Both the position numbers and the translations under genes were made by a program. A DNA stretch of 64,000 bases from Brachybacterium endophyticum. Lineage in GTDB: Bacteria; Actinomycetota; Actinomycetes; Actinomycetales; Dermabacteraceae. This document shows, one piece after another, positions 1 to 8,851 of this stretch. Every line of letters starts with the position of its first letter. Positions within the stretch are counted from its first letter, which is position 1. Location of the stretch: the NCBI RefSeq assembly GCF_003130585.1, contig NZ_QFKX01000001.1:930001-994000 (forward strand). The letters are read 5' to 3'. Below the pieces are notes generated by a model, which did no database searches, had not been told where the DNA came from, and saw only the letters and a list, made by a program, of their open reading frames with translations.

Positions 1-50
1 AGAAGCGCACCAGCCACGTCACCGTGGTGGTCGCTCCCGTGAACAAGTAA
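1..50 (+). CDS. rplV: 50S ribosomal protein L22, C-terminal end (partial)
   Basis: Only the last 15 codons are in the window. They read [15 protein letters not shown] and then TAA. The RTSHxTVVV ending is the conserved C-terminal strand of L22, and L22 is the gene expected just before rpsC in the S10 operon. The upstream part is outside the window. The rpsC Shine-Dalgarno (AAGGAGT) overlaps the stop codon, so the two genes are read as one unit. Confidence 0.9.
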   Translation, partial: KRTSHVTVVVAPVNK

Positions 51-60
51 GGAGTCCCGT

Positions 61-894
61 ATGGGCCAGAAGGTCAATCCCAATGGGTTCCGCCTCGGGA
101 TCACCACGGAGCACACCAGCCGGTGGTTCGCCGACTCCGCCAAGGAGGGGCAGCGGTACCGCGACTACGTGAAGGAAGACGTCGCGATCCGCAAGCTCAT
201 GTCCAAGGGGCTCGAGCGTGCCGGCATCTCCAAGGTCGAGATCGAGCGCACCCGTGATCGTGTCCGCGTCGACCTGCACACCGCCCGCCCGGGCATCGTC
301 ATCGGGCGCCGTGGTGCGGAGGCCGAGCGTCTGCGCGGCGAGCTCGAGAAGCTCACCGGCAAGCAGATCCAGCTGAACATCCTCGAGGTCAAGAACCCCG
401 AGGCCGACGCTCAGCTGGTCGCCCAGGGCATCGCCGAGCAGCTCGCTGCTCGCGTGTCGTTCCGTCGCGCCATGCGCAAGGGCATCCAGTCCGCGCAGCG
501 CGCCGGCGCCAAGGGCATCCGCGTGGCGGTCTCGGGCCGTCTGGGCGGTGCCGAGATGAGCCGCAGCGAGTTCTACCGTGAGGGCCGCGTGCCCCTGCAC
601 ACCCTCCGGGCGAACATCGACTACGGCCTCTACGAGGCCCGCACCGCCTTCGGCCGCATCGGCGTGAAGGTGTGGATCTACAAGGGCGACGTCACCGCCA
701 AGGAGCTCGCGGCCCAGCAGGCCGCCTCGCAGGGTCCGCGGTCCGGCCGCGGCCCGCGTGCCGAGCGTCCGCGCGGTCGTCGCAACGAGCGCAACGCCGC
801 TGCCCGTCAGCAGCGCGGTGAGCAGACCGAGCAGGCTGCCCCCGCCGCTGCCGAGCAGAGCGCTGCGCCCGCAGAGTCCGGAACGGAGGCCTGA
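61..894 (+). CDS. rpsC: 30S ribosomal protein S3
   Basis: S3 sits on the head of the 30S subunit at the mRNA entry channel. The 277-aa product starts [13 protein letters not shown], the usual S3 N terminus. It contains a type-2 KH domain with the GIVIGRRG loop near residues 77-84, followed by the S3 C-terminal domain to about residue 215. The final 60 residues are an Arg/Ala/Gln-rich tail that makes it longer than the 233-aa E. coli protein; such tails are common in actinobacteria. The start is set by the SD AAGGAGT 6 nt upstream. It lies between rplV and rplP in the S10 operon. Confidence 0.97.
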   Translation: MGQKVNPNGFRLGITTEHTSRWFADSAKEGQRYRDYVKEDVAIRKLMSKGLERAGISKVEIERTRDRVRVDLHTARPGIVIGRRGAEAERLRGELEKLTGKQIQLNILEVKNPEADAQLVAQGIAEQLAARVSFRRAMRKGIQSAQRAGAKGIRVAVSGRLGGAEMSRSEFYREGRVPLHTLRANIDYGLYEARTAFGRIGVKVWIYKGDVTAKELAAQQAASQGPRSGRGPRAERPRGRRNERNAAARQQRGEQTEQAAPAAAEQSAAPAESGTEA

Positions 895-899
895 GCGAC

Positions 900-1319
900 A
901 TGCTGATCCCGCGCAGGACCAAGCACCGCAAGCAGCACCACCCCAGCCGCAGCGGCATGTCCAAGGGCGGCAACGATCTCGCGTTCGGTGAGTACGGCAT
1001 CCAGGCGCTCGCGCCGGCGTACGTCACCAACCGCCAGATCGAGGCCGCACGTATCGCCATGACCCGCTACATGAAGCGCGGCGGCAAGGTGTTCATCAAC
1101 ATCTACCCCGATCGCCCGCTCACCAAGAAGCCTGCCGAGGTCCGCATGGGCTCCGGTAAGGGTTCCGTCGAGTGGTGGATCGCCAACGTCAAGCCCGGTC
1201 GCGTCATGTTCGAGGTGGCCGGTGTGTCCGAGGAGGTGGCTCGCGAGGCGCTGCGTCTGGCGGCCCACAAGCTCCCCATGAAGTGCCGCATCCTGAGCCG
1301 AGAGGGTGGTGACATCTGA
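900..1319 (+). CDS. rplP: 50S ribosomal protein L16
   Basis: L16 binds the 50S subunit near the A-site tRNA elbow. The 139-aa product begins [14 protein letters not shown] and contains the family's [16 protein letters not shown] segment. Full length compared with about 137 aa in other bacteria. It starts 5 nt after the rpsC stop, and its own stop overlaps the ATG of rpmC (TGATG), so translation is probably coupled. Confidence 0.97.
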   Translation: MLIPRRTKHRKQHHPSRSGMSKGGNDLAFGEYGIQALAPAYVTNRQIEAARIAMTRYMKRGGKVFINIYPDRPLTKKPAEVRMGSGKGSVEWWIANVKPGRVMFEVAGVSEEVAREALRLAAHKLPMKCRILSREGGDI

Positions 1320-1549
1320 TGGCAGCGACCAAGCTCACCGCCGAGGATCTCGACAAGCTGGACGACCAGAAGCTGGCCGACGAGCTGTCGAAGGCCAAGG
1401 ACGAGCTGTTCAAGCTCCGCTTCCAGTCCGCGACCGGCCAGCTCGAGAGCTCCGGCCGCCTGCGGTCCGTCAAGAAGGACATCGCGCGGATCTACACGAT
1501 CCTGCGTGAGCGCGAGCTGGGGATCCGTCAGGCCCCGGCCGCCGAGTGA
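1319..1549 (+). CDS. rpmC: 50S ribosomal protein L29
   Basis: L29 lies at the polypeptide exit tunnel. The product has 76 aa, about 13 more than E. coli L29, with the extra residues split between the N terminus and a short C-terminal tail (RQAPAAE). The helical-hairpin core contains [13 protein letters not shown] and [15 protein letters not shown], both typical of L29. Its ATG overlaps the rplP stop by one base. Confidence 0.95.
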   Translation: MAATKLTAEDLDKLDDQKLADELSKAKDELFKLRFQSATGQLESSGRLRSVKKDIARIYTILRERELGIRQAPAAE

Positions 1550-1569
1550 CTGCGAATCCAGGAGAAGAC

Positions 1570-1878
1570 ATGAACGACAACGTCCACGAGGACGCCGCCG
1601 TCGAGGGGCACCACGCCTCCTCGCACGACCGTCCCTACCGCAAGACCCTGCGCGGGTACGTCGTCTCCGACAAGATGGAGAAGACCATCGTCGTCGAGGT
1701 CGAGGAGCGCGTGAAGCACTCCCTGTACGGCAAGGTCATGACCAAGACCAAGAAGTTCAAGGCGCACGACGAGGAGAACACCGCCGGCATCGGCGACCAG
1801 GTCCTCCTGATGGAGACGCGTCCGCTCTCGGCGTCCAAGAACTGGCGCCTGGTCGAGATCATCGAGCGCGCCAAGTGA
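1570..1878 (+). CDS. rpsQ: 30S ribosomal protein S17
   Basis: S17 is a primary 16S rRNA-binding OB-fold protein. The chosen ATG gives 102 aa and is preceded by a strong SD (AGGAGA, 7 nt upstream). An in-frame GTG 24 nt earlier overlaps the rpmC stop but lacks a comparable SD. The core runs from [19 protein letters not shown] to the end, after an acidic/His-rich N-terminal extension of about 20 residues absent from E. coli S17. It is the last gene before the operon is interrupted, and a strong hairpin follows 38 nt after the stop. Confidence 0.95.
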   Translation: MNDNVHEDAAVEGHHASSHDRPYRKTLRGYVVSDKMEKTIVVEVEERVKHSLYGKVMTKTKKFKAHDEENTAGIGDQVLLMETRPLSASKNWRLVEIIERAK

Positions 1879-2298
1879 CCCTCTGATCCCCTGAGGATCC
1901 GAGGCGCTACGCGCCGACGAGGCCGGTCACCCCACGGGGTGGCCGGCCTCGTCCGTGTCCGGGGTCCCTTTCGAGCGGGTGCCCTACCGGTCTCGCGCGG
2001 GGGCTCCGCTACGGCCCCGTAACGTCCTCACGACGGTCCCTGGATGCAGGTCGGGACGGTGCAGATCGTGAAGCCCGACACGCCCTGTGAGACATCACCG
2101 TCTGCACAGGTCAACGCCCAGTTCGTGGCATTCGAGCAGGTCATGGATCTGACAACGGCGCTGAAACCTGCTTTCCTGGTTCGTCGTGATCGCCCCTCCG
2201 CGGTCCCGCGGCCGTGTGCCGCTCCCGCGTGACGGAGGCACGAGGCAGGAAGCGCCGCTCGTCGGCCCCTCGGTACGAAGCCCTATCAAGGCAGGCCC
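1879..2298. other. Intergenic region between rpsQ and the MHS transporter
   Basis: This 420-nt gap holds the hairpin at 1916-1953 and otherwise no gene I can support. Short open frames here have no recognisable protein features. I could not identify a convincing -35/-10 pair for the downstream transporter. An open stretch such as 2044-2232 looks like chance in high-GC DNA. Confidence 0.6.
1916..1953 (+). terminator. Hairpin terminator or attenuator after rpsQ
   Basis: GACGAGGCCGGTCACCCC pairs with GGGGTGGCCGGCCTCGTC with a single G-U mismatch; the inner pairs will open to give a usable loop. There is no long T tract, as is usual for actinobacterial terminators. It marks the end of the S10 transcript, or attenuates it before the inserted transporter. 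Confidence 0.7.
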
Positions 2299-3960
2299 AT
2301 GTCCTCACCAGAGTCGTCCCCCATGCCCGCATCACGGCGTCCCGGTCGCCCACCACGCGGACGCAAGCCCGTCGAGCCCCGCCTCGAGGTCGATGACGTC
2401 CTGGTCGTGAAGACCTCGAAGATGCGCACGGCCATCGGCGGCACCGTCGTCGGCAACATCATGGAGTGGTTCGACTTCGGGGTCTACGGATACATGACCC
2501 TGATGCTCTCGCAGCTGTTCTTCAACACCGGCAGCGAGGCCCTCGACAACATCCTGACCCTGCTCGGCTTCGCCGTGAGCTTCCTGGTGCGCCCGCTAGG
2601 CGGCCTCGTGCTGGGCCCGCTCGGCGACAAGATCGGCCGACAGAAGGTCCTGTTCTTCACGATGGCGATGATGGCTCTGGCCACCGCTCTCATCGGCGTC
2701 CTGCCCACCGTCGCCGACATCGGCGTCTGGGCGGCGTTCCTGCTCTACGCACTGAAGCTCCTCCAGGGCTTCTCCACGGGCGGCGAGTACGCGGGAGCGA
2801 CCACCTACGTCTCGGAGTACTCCCCGGACCGCAAGCGCGGCTTCTACGCCTCGATGCTCGACGTCGGCTCGTACCTGGGCTTCGCCCTCGGTGCCGGCAG
2901 CGTCGCGCTGACCCACCTGATCACCTCGCAGGTCTGGGGCCCCGACACGATGGAGCAGTGGGGATGGCGCGTGCCGTTCCTGCTCGCGATCCCGCTCGGC
3001 GCGGTCGCCATCTGGTTCCGTGCCCGCATCCCTGAGACCCCCGCCTTCGAGGCCACCGAGGCCGAGCAGGAGGCCGAGGCGAACGGCGCATCGGCGAGCG
3101 AGGATGCCGGGTCGCTGCATGCGCGCAAGGGGCCCTTCGGCATCATCAGGTACCACTGGCGCGAGCTCCTGATCGCCGTGGCGATCGTGGCGGCGACCAA
3201 CACCGCCGGCTACGCGCTCACCAGCTACATGCCCACCTACCTGGGCACGCAGTTCGGCTACAACGAGATGACCAGCGCGGCGACCACGATCCCCGCTCTG
3301 CTCATCCTGTGCGTGATGATCCCGATCGCCGGGAAGGCGTCGGACCGCTTCGGTCGCCGCGCGGTGTACTTCGCGGGCTCGCTGGCCTCGATCCTGCTGA
3401 TGCTCCCCGCGTTCTGGCTGATGCACCAGAGCGCCTTCCTGGAGATCCAGGTGGCGATGGTGATCGTGGCGATGCCGGTGGCGATGTTCATCGGTCCCTC
3501 GGCCGCGGCGCTGCCGGCGCTGTTCCCGACGGCCGCCCGCTACGGCGCGATGGGCATCGCCTACAACATCTCCGTCTCGCTGTTCGGCGGCACCACCCCG
3601 GTGGTCTCCCAGACGCTGATCGAGTGGACCGGCAACAGCTACATGCCGGCGCTGTGGATCATGTTCTTCGGACTGCTGGCCGGGATCGCCGTGATCTTCA
3701 TGCGGGAGAGTGCGAAGCGCCCGCTGCTGGGCTCCTTCCCCTCGGTCGAGACCGAGCAGGAGGCGCGTGAGCTGGTCGCGCACCAGGACTCCAACCCGCT
3801 GCTGAACACCTCGGAGATGCCGATCGTGGTCGACCCCGAGATGGAGGCCGAGATCGAGGACGCCCTCGACGTCCCCGGTGCGGGGCTCCCCTCGGACGGC
3901 GACCGCGGCGTGGGGGAGGGCGGCGGTGCGGGCTCAGACCCCGCCGACGTGCGCTCGTGA
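2299..3960 (+). CDS. MFS transporter, metabolite:H+ symporter (MHS, ProP-like) family
   Basis: Inner-membrane proton symporter; in the MHS family the substrates are compounds such as proline/betaine, citrate, alpha-ketoglutarate or shikimate. The 553-aa product has the family's first-helix signature GNIMEWFDFGVYGYM near residues 52-66. The MFS loop 2-3 motif (GPLGDKIGRQK) is near residues 106-116, and twelve hydrophobic helices are apparent. A basic Pro/Arg-rich N terminus of about 40 residues and an acidic cytoplasmic tail (about 485-553) flank the core. It stands between rpsQ and rplN, which are adjacent in most bacteria, and has no ribosomal role that I know of. The substrate cannot be read from sequence; an osmolyte is plausible. 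The SD is weak. Confidence 0.88.
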   Translation: MSSPESSPMPASRRPGRPPRGRKPVEPRLEVDDVLVVKTSKMRTAIGGTVVGNIMEWFDFGVYGYMTLMLSQLFFNTGSEALDNILTLLGFAVSFLVRPLGGLVLGPLGDKIGRQKVLFFTMAMMALATALIGVLPTVADIGVWAAFLLYALKLLQGFSTGGEYAGATTYVSEYSPDRKRGFYASMLDVGSYLGFALGAGSVALTHLITSQVWGPDTMEQWGWRVPFLLAIPLGAVAIWFRARIPETPAFEATEAEQEAEANGASASEDAGSLHARKGPFGIIRYHWRELLIAVAIVAATNTAGYALTSYMPTYLGTQFGYNEMTSAATTIPALLILCVMIPIAGKASDRFGRRAVYFAGSLASILLMLPAFWLMHQSAFLEIQVAMVIVAMPVAMFIGPSAAALPALFPTAARYGAMGIAYNISVSLFGGTTPVVSQTLIEWTGNSYMPALWIMFFGLLAGIAVIFMRESAKRPLLGSFPSVETEQEARELVAHQDSNPLLNTSEMPIVVDPEMEAEIEDALDVPGAGLPSDGDRGVGEGGGAGSDPADVRS

Positions 3961-4394
3961 CGCCCACGATCTGACGCCCGACGCAGCGGCGGCGTGGCGG
4001 CGGTGATCCCGCCCCACGCCGCCGCTCCGTGTCTGCGCGGGAGGGCGCGGGCGCCCGTCCATGAGCAAGGCCACAGCGTGCTGGGCGCCCAGGCCTTCCG
4101 CCGAGGGCGGTCCAGCGCCTACACTTGAACAGTTGCTGATCTCGTGCGCGCCCTCGGGTGCGCACGGAGGATGCGGACCGCAGCGTCCATCCCCCGTCGG
4201 AGACCGCACACCACCGGCTCCCCGTGAGCCCCAGGTGTGACCGAGTCCGCCGGAGGGTTTTTTGATGCCCGCCGCGCTCCGCGCCGCGACCCGGCCCCGT
4301 GGCCGGAGAGCGGGCAATGGTCCATATCCGTTCCGCAAGGCTGGCGCTCCCGTCCTCGGGTGGGCGAGAACCGGCGAGACGACAGGAGTACTGA
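3961..4394. promoter_or_regulatory. Leader and probable promoter region of the spc operon
   Basis: This 434-nt gap must restart transcription after the transporter. A possible -10 box, TACACT, lies at 4120-4125 with no convincing -35. It would give a leader of roughly 260 nt before rplN. Within the leader, CCGGC at 4214 can pair with GCCGG at 4249, followed by a T6 run (4258-4263), resembling a weak attenuator. No gene is visible here. Confidence 0.4.
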
Positions 4395-4763
4395 GTGATT
4401 CAGCAGGAGTCGCGACTGAAGGTCGCCGACAACACGGGTGCGAAGGAGATTCTCTGCATCCGCGTTCTCGGTGGCTCCGGTCGCCGTTACGCAAGCATCG
4501 GCGACACCATCGTGGCGACCGTCAAGGACGCCATCCCCGGTGGCAACGTCAAGAAGGGCGACGTCGTCAAGGCTGTCGTCGTGCGCACCTCCAAGGAGCG
4601 CCGTCGCGCCGACGGGTCCTACATCCGTTTCGATGAGAACGCCGCGGTCATTCTGAAGACCGACGGCGAGCCGCGTGGTACGCGCATCTTCGGCCCCGTG
4701 GGCCGCGAGCTGCGCGACAAGCGGTTCATGAAGATCATCTCGCTGGCGCCGGAGGTGCTGTGA
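4395..4763 (+). CDS. rplN: 50S ribosomal protein L14
   Basis: L14 forms part of the 30S-50S interface (bridge B8 region). The 122-aa product begins with GTG and reads [18 protein letters not shown], the invariant L14 opening. Length matches the family (122-123). The SD ACAGGAGT lies 8 nt upstream. First gene of the spc segment, followed one base after its stop by rplX. Confidence 0.97.
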   Translation: MIQQESRLKVADNTGAKEILCIRVLGGSGRRYASIGDTIVATVKDAIPGGNVKKGDVVKAVVVRTSKERRRADGSYIRFDENAAVILKTDGEPRGTRIFGPVGRELRDKRFMKIISLAPEVL

Positions 4764-4764
4764 C

Positions 4765-5181
4765 ATGGCAGGCATGAAGATCAAGAAGGGTGACCTGGTC
4801 CAGGTCATCACCGGCCGCACCAGCGACGCCGCAGCCATCGACGCCCGCAACACGCGGCGTGAGAAGGCCGAGCGCGCCACGCTGGAGCCGGGAGACAAGG
4901 GCAAGCAGGGCCGCGTGCTCGAGGTGTTCACCGACACCCAGCGCGTGCTCGTCGAGGGCGTCAACCGGCGCACCCGTCACCTGCGTCCGACCCAGCAGGG
5001 CGGCGCGGGCGGCATCGAGCAGCGCGAGGCGCCGATCCACGTCTCGAACGTGGCGCTCGTCGACCCCGAGGACAACCGTCCCACCAAGGTCGGGTACCGC
5101 GTCGAGAGCGTCGAGCTCGAGAACGGCCGCACCAAGCAGGTCCGCGTGCGCTACTCCAAGCGCTCCGGGAAGGACATCTGA
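4765..5181 (+). CDS. rplX: 50S ribosomal protein L24 with internal insertion
   Basis: L24 is a 50S assembly initiator protein with a KOW motif. The product has 138 aa, against about 104 in E. coli. The N-terminal strand [13 protein letters not shown] (to residue 17) and the KOW continuation [12 protein letters not shown] (from about residue 44) are separated by about 26 extra charged/Ala-rich residues. The rest ([30 protein letters not shown]) is standard. The stop overlaps the rplE start (TGATG). The insertion falls in a surface loop of the known fold (inference). Confidence 0.95.
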   Translation: MAGMKIKKGDLVQVITGRTSDAAAIDARNTRREKAERATLEPGDKGKQGRVLEVFTDTQRVLVEGVNRRTRHLRPTQQGGAGGIEQREAPIHVSNVALVDPEDNRPTKVGYRVESVELENGRTKQVRVRYSKRSGKDI

Positions 5182-5756
5182 TGACCACCGTCGACACGAC
5201 CACCCAGGCGCCCAGCCCGCGCCTGAAGAGCACGTACAGCGAGACGATCAAGCCGCAGCTCACCGAGCAGTTCGGCTACGAGAACGTCATGCTGGTCCCG
5301 TCGCTGACGAAGATAGTCGTGAACATGGGAGTCGGCGACGCCGCTCGCGACTCCAAGGTGATCGACGGCGCGATCCGCGATCTCGCCACCATCACCGGTC
5401 AGAAGCCCCAGGTCACCAAGGCCCGCAAGTCGATCGCGCAGTTCAAGCTGCGTGAGGGCATGCCGATCGGCGCCCACGTGACGCTGCGTGGCAACCGCAT
5501 GTGGGAGTTCCTGGACCGTCTGCTGTCCACCGCTCTTCCGCGCATCCGTGACTTCCGCGGACTGTCGCCGAAGCAGTTCGACGGCAGCGGCAACTACACC
5601 TTCGGTCTCACGGAGCAGGTCATGTTCCACGAGATCGACCAGGACGAGATCGACCGGGTCCGCGGTATGGACATCACGGTCGTGACCACCGCGAAGACCG
5701 ACGACGAGGGACGCGCCCTGCTCAAGCTGCTCGGCTTCCCCTTCAAGGAGAACTGA
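5181..5756 (+). CDS. rplE: 50S ribosomal protein L5
   Basis: L5 binds 5S rRNA in the central protuberance and contacts the P-site tRNA. The 191-aa product contains [38 protein letters not shown] and the C-terminal [20 protein letters not shown], all L5 signatures. About ten residues longer at the N terminus than the 179-aa E. coli protein. Its ATG overlaps the rplX stop by one base, and rpsN follows after one base. Confidence 0.97.
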   Translation: MTTVDTTTQAPSPRLKSTYSETIKPQLTEQFGYENVMLVPSLTKIVVNMGVGDAARDSKVIDGAIRDLATITGQKPQVTKARKSIAQFKLREGMPIGAHVTLRGNRMWEFLDRLLSTALPRIRDFRGLSPKQFDGSGNYTFGLTEQVMFHEIDQDEIDRVRGMDITVVTTAKTDDEGRALLKLLGFPFKEN

Positions 5757-5757
5757 C

Positions 5758-5943
5758 ATGGCAAAGACAGCGCTGATCAAGAAGCAGGAGCGCAAGCCGA
5801 AGTTCGGCGTGCGCGCGTACACCCGGTGCCAGCGGTGCGGTCGTCCGCACTCGGTCTACCGCAAGTTCGGGCTCTGCCGCGTGTGCCTGCGCGACATGGC
5901 TCACCGCGGTGAGCTGCCCGGCGTCACGAAGAGCAGCTGGTAA
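5758..5943 (+). CDS. rpsN: 30S ribosomal protein S14, zinc-binding type (type Z)
   Basis: The product is the short 61-aa S14. The pair CQRCG and CRVC provides four cysteines for a zinc ribbon, so this is the C+ form; the zinc-free paralog made under zinc limitation is longer and has lost these cysteines. It ends in the conserved [16 protein letters not shown]. It lies between rplE and rpsH as in other Gram-positive bacteria. Confidence 0.97.
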   Translation: MAKTALIKKQERKPKFGVRAYTRCQRCGRPHSVYRKFGLCRVCLRDMAHRGELPGVTKSSW

Positions 5944-6019
5944 GGACTATCACCACAGGTCCTGCATCGAGCGCCACGGCGCCGTCGCGGGAAACCAGGT
6001 GAGGAAGAAGCACTGAGAC

Positions 6020-6418
6020 ATGACCATGACCGACCCGATCGCGGACATGCTGACGCGGATCAGGAACGCCTCCGGCGCGTACCACGACACCGTCACCATG
6101 CCGTACTCGAAGCTGAAGAGCGGCATCGCGAACATGCTGAAGACCGAGGGGTACATCCTCGGCTGGCACGAGGAAGAGGCCGAGGTGGGTAAGAACCTCG
6201 TCCTCGAGCTGAAGTACGGCCAGAGCCGCGAGCGCGCCATCTCCGGCGTGCGCCGCATCTCGAAGCCCGGCCTTCGCGTGTACGCCAAGTCCACCAATCT
6301 GCCCAAGGTCCTCGGCGGCCTGGGCGTGGCGATCCTGTCCACGTCCTCCGGCCTCCTGACCGACAAGCAGGCTGCCAAGAAGGGTGTGGGCGGGGAAGTC
6401 CTCGCCTACATCTGGTGA
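6020..6418 (+). CDS. rpsH: 30S ribosomal protein S8
   Basis: S8 binds the central domain of 16S rRNA. The 132-aa product opens [18 protein letters not shown] and ends with the conserved [26 protein letters not shown], split here only by normal family variation. Full length. A 76-nt gap separates it from rpsN, with an AGGAAGAAG SD-like stretch before the ATG. Confidence 0.97.
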   Translation: MTMTDPIADMLTRIRNASGAYHDTVTMPYSKLKSGIANMLKTEGYILGWHEEEAEVGKNLVLELKYGQSRERAISGVRRISKPGLRVYAKSTNLPKVLGGLGVAILSTSSGLLTDKQAAKKGVGGEVLAYIW

Positions 6419-6439
6419 GCGGGAGAGGAGCACACCGAA

Positions 6440-6982
6440 ATGTCCCGCATCGGATTCCGACCGGTCCCCGTGCCGGCAGCCGTCCAGAACGTCAGCATCG
6501 ATGGCCGCACCGTCACGGCGACGGGCCCCAAGGGCGAGCTCTCGCACACCGTGCCTGAGCCCCTGACCATCGAGCGCAACGACGCCGGCGAGATCGTCGT
6601 CCGTCGTCCCGACGACGAGCAGGAGAACCGTGCGCTGCACGGGCTCACCCGCACGCTCGTCAACAACATCCTCCTCGGCGTGACCGAGGGCTACGAGAAG
6701 AAGCTGGAGATCGTGGGCACGGGCTACCGTGTGACCGCGAAGGGCACCGACCTCGAGTTCGCGCTCGGCTTCTCCCACCCCGTCATCGTGAAGGCCCCGC
6801 AGGGGATCTCCTTCGCGGTCGAGTCGCCCACCAAGTTCTCGGTGTCCGGCATCGACAAGCAGCAGGTGGGACAGGTCGCTGCGAAGATCCGCGGTATCCG
6901 TCCGCCCGAGCCCTACAAGGGCAAGGGCGTGCGCTACGCGGACGAGGTCGTGCTGCGCAAGGCCGGAAAGGCTGGTAAGTGA
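6440..6982 (+). CDS. rplF: 50S ribosomal protein L6
   Basis: L6 lies beside the sarcin-ricin loop region of the 50S subunit. The 180-aa product has the two tandem L6 folds, opening [20 protein letters not shown] and ending near [17 protein letters not shown], the standard C-terminal rRNA-binding segment. Preceded by a GAGAGGAG SD. It overlaps the next gene by 4 nt (GTGA). Confidence 0.97.
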   Translation: MSRIGFRPVPVPAAVQNVSIDGRTVTATGPKGELSHTVPEPLTIERNDAGEIVVRRPDDEQENRALHGLTRTLVNNILLGVTEGYEKKLEIVGTGYRVTAKGTDLEFALGFSHPVIVKAPQGISFAVESPTKFSVSGIDKQQVGQVAAKIRGIRPPEPYKGKGVRYADEVVLRKAGKAGK

Positions 6983-7371
6983 TCATGGGTTACGCAGAGA
7001 AGCACACCAGCGGTGCCCGCGGCAGCCGGCTGCGCTCGCGCGGCCGTCGCCACCTGCGCGTGCGTCGCCGCATCGTCGGCAGCGCCGAGCGTCCCCGCCT
7101 GGTGGTCACCCGCTCGCAGCGCCACATGTTCGTCCAGGTCGTCGACGACGCCAAGGGTCTCACCCTGGCATCGGCCTCCACCATGGAGCAGGACCTGCGC
7201 GGAGCAGAGGGCACGAAGTCGGACAAGGCCCGCACCGTCGGGACCCTCGTCGCCGAGCGTGCCAAGGCCGCCGGCATCGACGCGGTCGTCTTCGACCGCG
7301 GTGGCAACAAGTACCACGGCCGCGTGGCCGCCGTCGCTGACGGTGCGCGCGAGGCCGGCCTGGCACTGTGA
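6979..7371 (+). CDS. rplR: 50S ribosomal protein L18
   Basis: L18 binds 5S rRNA. The product has 130 aa from the GTG that overlaps the rplF stop (GTGA), which lies 7 nt after a GGAAAGG SD. An ATG two codons later (6985, giving [10 protein letters not shown]) is an alternative start with poorer spacing. The sequence contains [20 protein letters not shown] and [20 protein letters not shown], both diagnostic of L18. Confidence 0.96.
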   Translation: MIMGYAEKHTSGARGSRLRSRGRRHLRVRRRIVGSAERPRLVVTRSQRHMFVQVVDDAKGLTLASASTMEQDLRGAEGTKSDKARTVGTLVAERAKAAGIDAVVFDRGGNKYHGRVAAVADGAREAGLAL

Positions 7372-7407
7372 TCGCCCCCCGGACACAGGACGAGAAGAGG
7401 AACTGAT

Positions 7408-8103
7408 ATGGCTGCACAGCAGCGAAGCAGCGGTCCCGCGGCCTCCGGCCGGCGGGGCGAGAACTCCAACACGGATCAGCGCGGCGGCAACGACCGCGGT
7501 CGTGGCGGCCGTCGCGGCGAGGGCCGCGGTCGCCAGCAGGAAGCGGAGAAGTCCGCCTTCCTCGAGCGCGTCGTGAGCATCAACCGCGTCTCGAAGGTCG
7601 TCAAGGGCGGCCGTCGTTTCTCCTTCACCGCCCTCGTGGTGGTGGGTGACGGCGACGGAACCGTCGGCGTCGGCTACGGCAAGGCCAAGGAGGTCCCCTC
7701 GGCGATCTCCAAGGGTGTCGAGGAGGCGAAGAAGAACTTCTTCCGCGTCCCGCGCATCCAGGGCACCGTCGTGCACACCGTCCAGGGCCACGACGCAGCG
7801 GGCACCGTCCTGCTGCGCCCCGCGGCTCCCGGTACCGGTGTGATCGCCGGCGGTCCGGTCCGCGCCGTCCTCGAGTGCGCGGGCGTCAACGACGTGCTCT
7901 CGAAGTCGCTCGGATCGAGCAACCAGATCAACATCGTGCGTGCGACCATCGACGCGCTCAAGCAGCTCGAGGAGCCCGAGGCCGTCGCGGCCCGTCGTGG
8001 CCTCCCGGTCGAGGACGTCGTCCCGGCGCCCCTGCTGCGTGCGCAGGCCGCCGGTCGTGCCGCCGCTCGTGAGGCCAAGGCCTCCGAGAAGGTGGGTGCG
8101 TGA
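7408..8103 (+). CDS. rpsE: 30S ribosomal protein S5
   Basis: S5 shapes decoding fidelity and the mRNA entry helicase site. The product has 231 aa, about 65 more than E. coli. The S5 double-stranded RNA-binding core starts near [21 protein letters not shown] and includes [20 protein letters not shown]. The extra length is a Gly/Arg/Gln-rich disordered N terminus of about 45 residues and a short Ala-rich tail. Its stop overlaps the rpmD start (TGATG). Confidence 0.97.
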   Translation: MAAQQRSSGPAASGRRGENSNTDQRGGNDRGRGGRRGEGRGRQQEAEKSAFLERVVSINRVSKVVKGGRRFSFTALVVVGDGDGTVGVGYGKAKEVPSAISKGVEEAKKNFFRVPRIQGTVVHTVQGHDAAGTVLLRPAAPGTGVIAGGPVRAVLECAGVNDVLSKSLGSSNQINIVRATIDALKQLEEPEAVAARRGLPVEDVVPAPLLRAQAAGRAAAREAKASEKVGA

Positions 8104-8282
8104 TGCAGCTGAAGGTGACCCAGGCGCGATCCGTCATCGGCGAGAACCAGAACCAGCGTGCCACCCTGCGCGGCCTCGGCCTCAAGCGCATCGGTGACAC
8201 GGTGGTGAAGGAAGACCGCCCCGAGATCCGCGGCATGATCCGCTCCGTCACCCACCTGGTGACGGTCGAAGAGGTGGACTGA
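8103..8282 (+). CDS. rpmD: 50S ribosomal protein L30
   Basis: The 59-aa product, [20 protein letters not shown] and onward, is standard bacterial L30. Residues near [17 protein letters not shown] and the end [13 protein letters not shown] match the family. A GTG three bases earlier is possible but the ATG sits better on the overlap with rpsE. The rplO ATG follows three bases after the stop. Confidence 0.96.
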   Translation: MQLKVTQARSVIGENQNQRATLRGLGLKRIGDTVVKEDRPEIRGMIRSVTHLVTVEEVD

Positions 8283-8285
8283 CAC

Positions 8286-8744
8286 ATGACTGACTCCAAC
8301 CAGAACCCTCTGAAGCTCCACGACCTGCGCCCCGCGCCCGGTGCCAAGACCGCGCGCACCCGCGTCGGCCGTGGTGAGGCATCCAAGGGTAAGACCGCCG
8401 GTCGTGGCACCAAGGGCACGAAGGCCCGTTACCAGGTGCCCGCAGGCTTCGAGGGCGGTGCGATCCCTCTGCACATGCGGCTTCCGAAGCTGCGCGGCTT
8501 CACCAACCCCTTCCGCGTCGAGTACCAGGTCGTGAACCTGTCGGCCCTCTCCGAGCTGTTCCCCGAGGGCGGCACGGTCACGGTCGAGGACCTCGTCGCC
8601 AAGGGTGCGGTGCGCAAGAACCAGCCCGTCAAGGTGCTGGGGACCGGCGATGTGAGCGTCAAGCTCGACATCACCGCGCAGAAGTTCTCCGCCTCGGCGG
8701 AGCAGAAGATCACCGCGGCGGGCGGCACTGCCCGCACCGCGTGA
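8286..8744 (+). CDS. rplO: 50S ribosomal protein L15
   Basis: L15 is a late-assembly 50S protein. The 152-aa product has [20 protein letters not shown] at the N terminus, then the glycine-rich [10 protein letters not shown] segment that inserts into 23S rRNA, then the globular [20 protein letters not shown] part. Length fits the family. It is the last ribosomal gene before the secY promoter. Confidence 0.97.
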   Translation: MTDSNQNPLKLHDLRPAPGAKTARTRVGRGEASKGKTAGRGTKGTKARYQVPAGFEGGAIPLHMRLPKLRGFTNPFRVEYQVVNLSALSELFPEGGTVTVEDLVAKGAVRKNQPVKVLGTGDVSVKLDITAQKFSASAEQKITAAGGTARTA

Positions 8745-8760
8745 GCGCGCTCGCGCTTCT

Positions 8761-8790
8761 TTGACGGGGCGCCGCAGGGAGAAATAGCCT
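8761..8790 (+). promoter_or_regulatory. Promoter upstream of secY
   Basis: TTGACG (8761-8766) and TAGCCT (8785-8790) are separated by 18 nt and match the actinobacterial housekeeping sigma consensus well. Transcription would start near 8797, some 55 nt before the secY GTG. The same stretch forms a 12-bp hairpin in read-through RNA (8767-8778 with 8792-8803, one G-U), so it could act both as a partial end for the spc message and as an internal promoter for secY-adk-map. Confidence 0.6.
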
Positions 8791-8851
8791 TCCTGCGGTG
8801 CCCTGTCGGCATGTCCGGGCCCTTCCCGCGGGCCCCTGAGAAGGGAGTCAC

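Noticed and set aside
1546-1569. GTG at 1546 as the rpsQ start
   Set aside because: Overlaps the rpmC stop but lacks an SD; the ATG at 1570 has AGGAGA at ideal spacing.
2044-2232. Short open frame upstream of the MHS transporter
   Set aside because: No SD, no recognisable sequence; likely chance.
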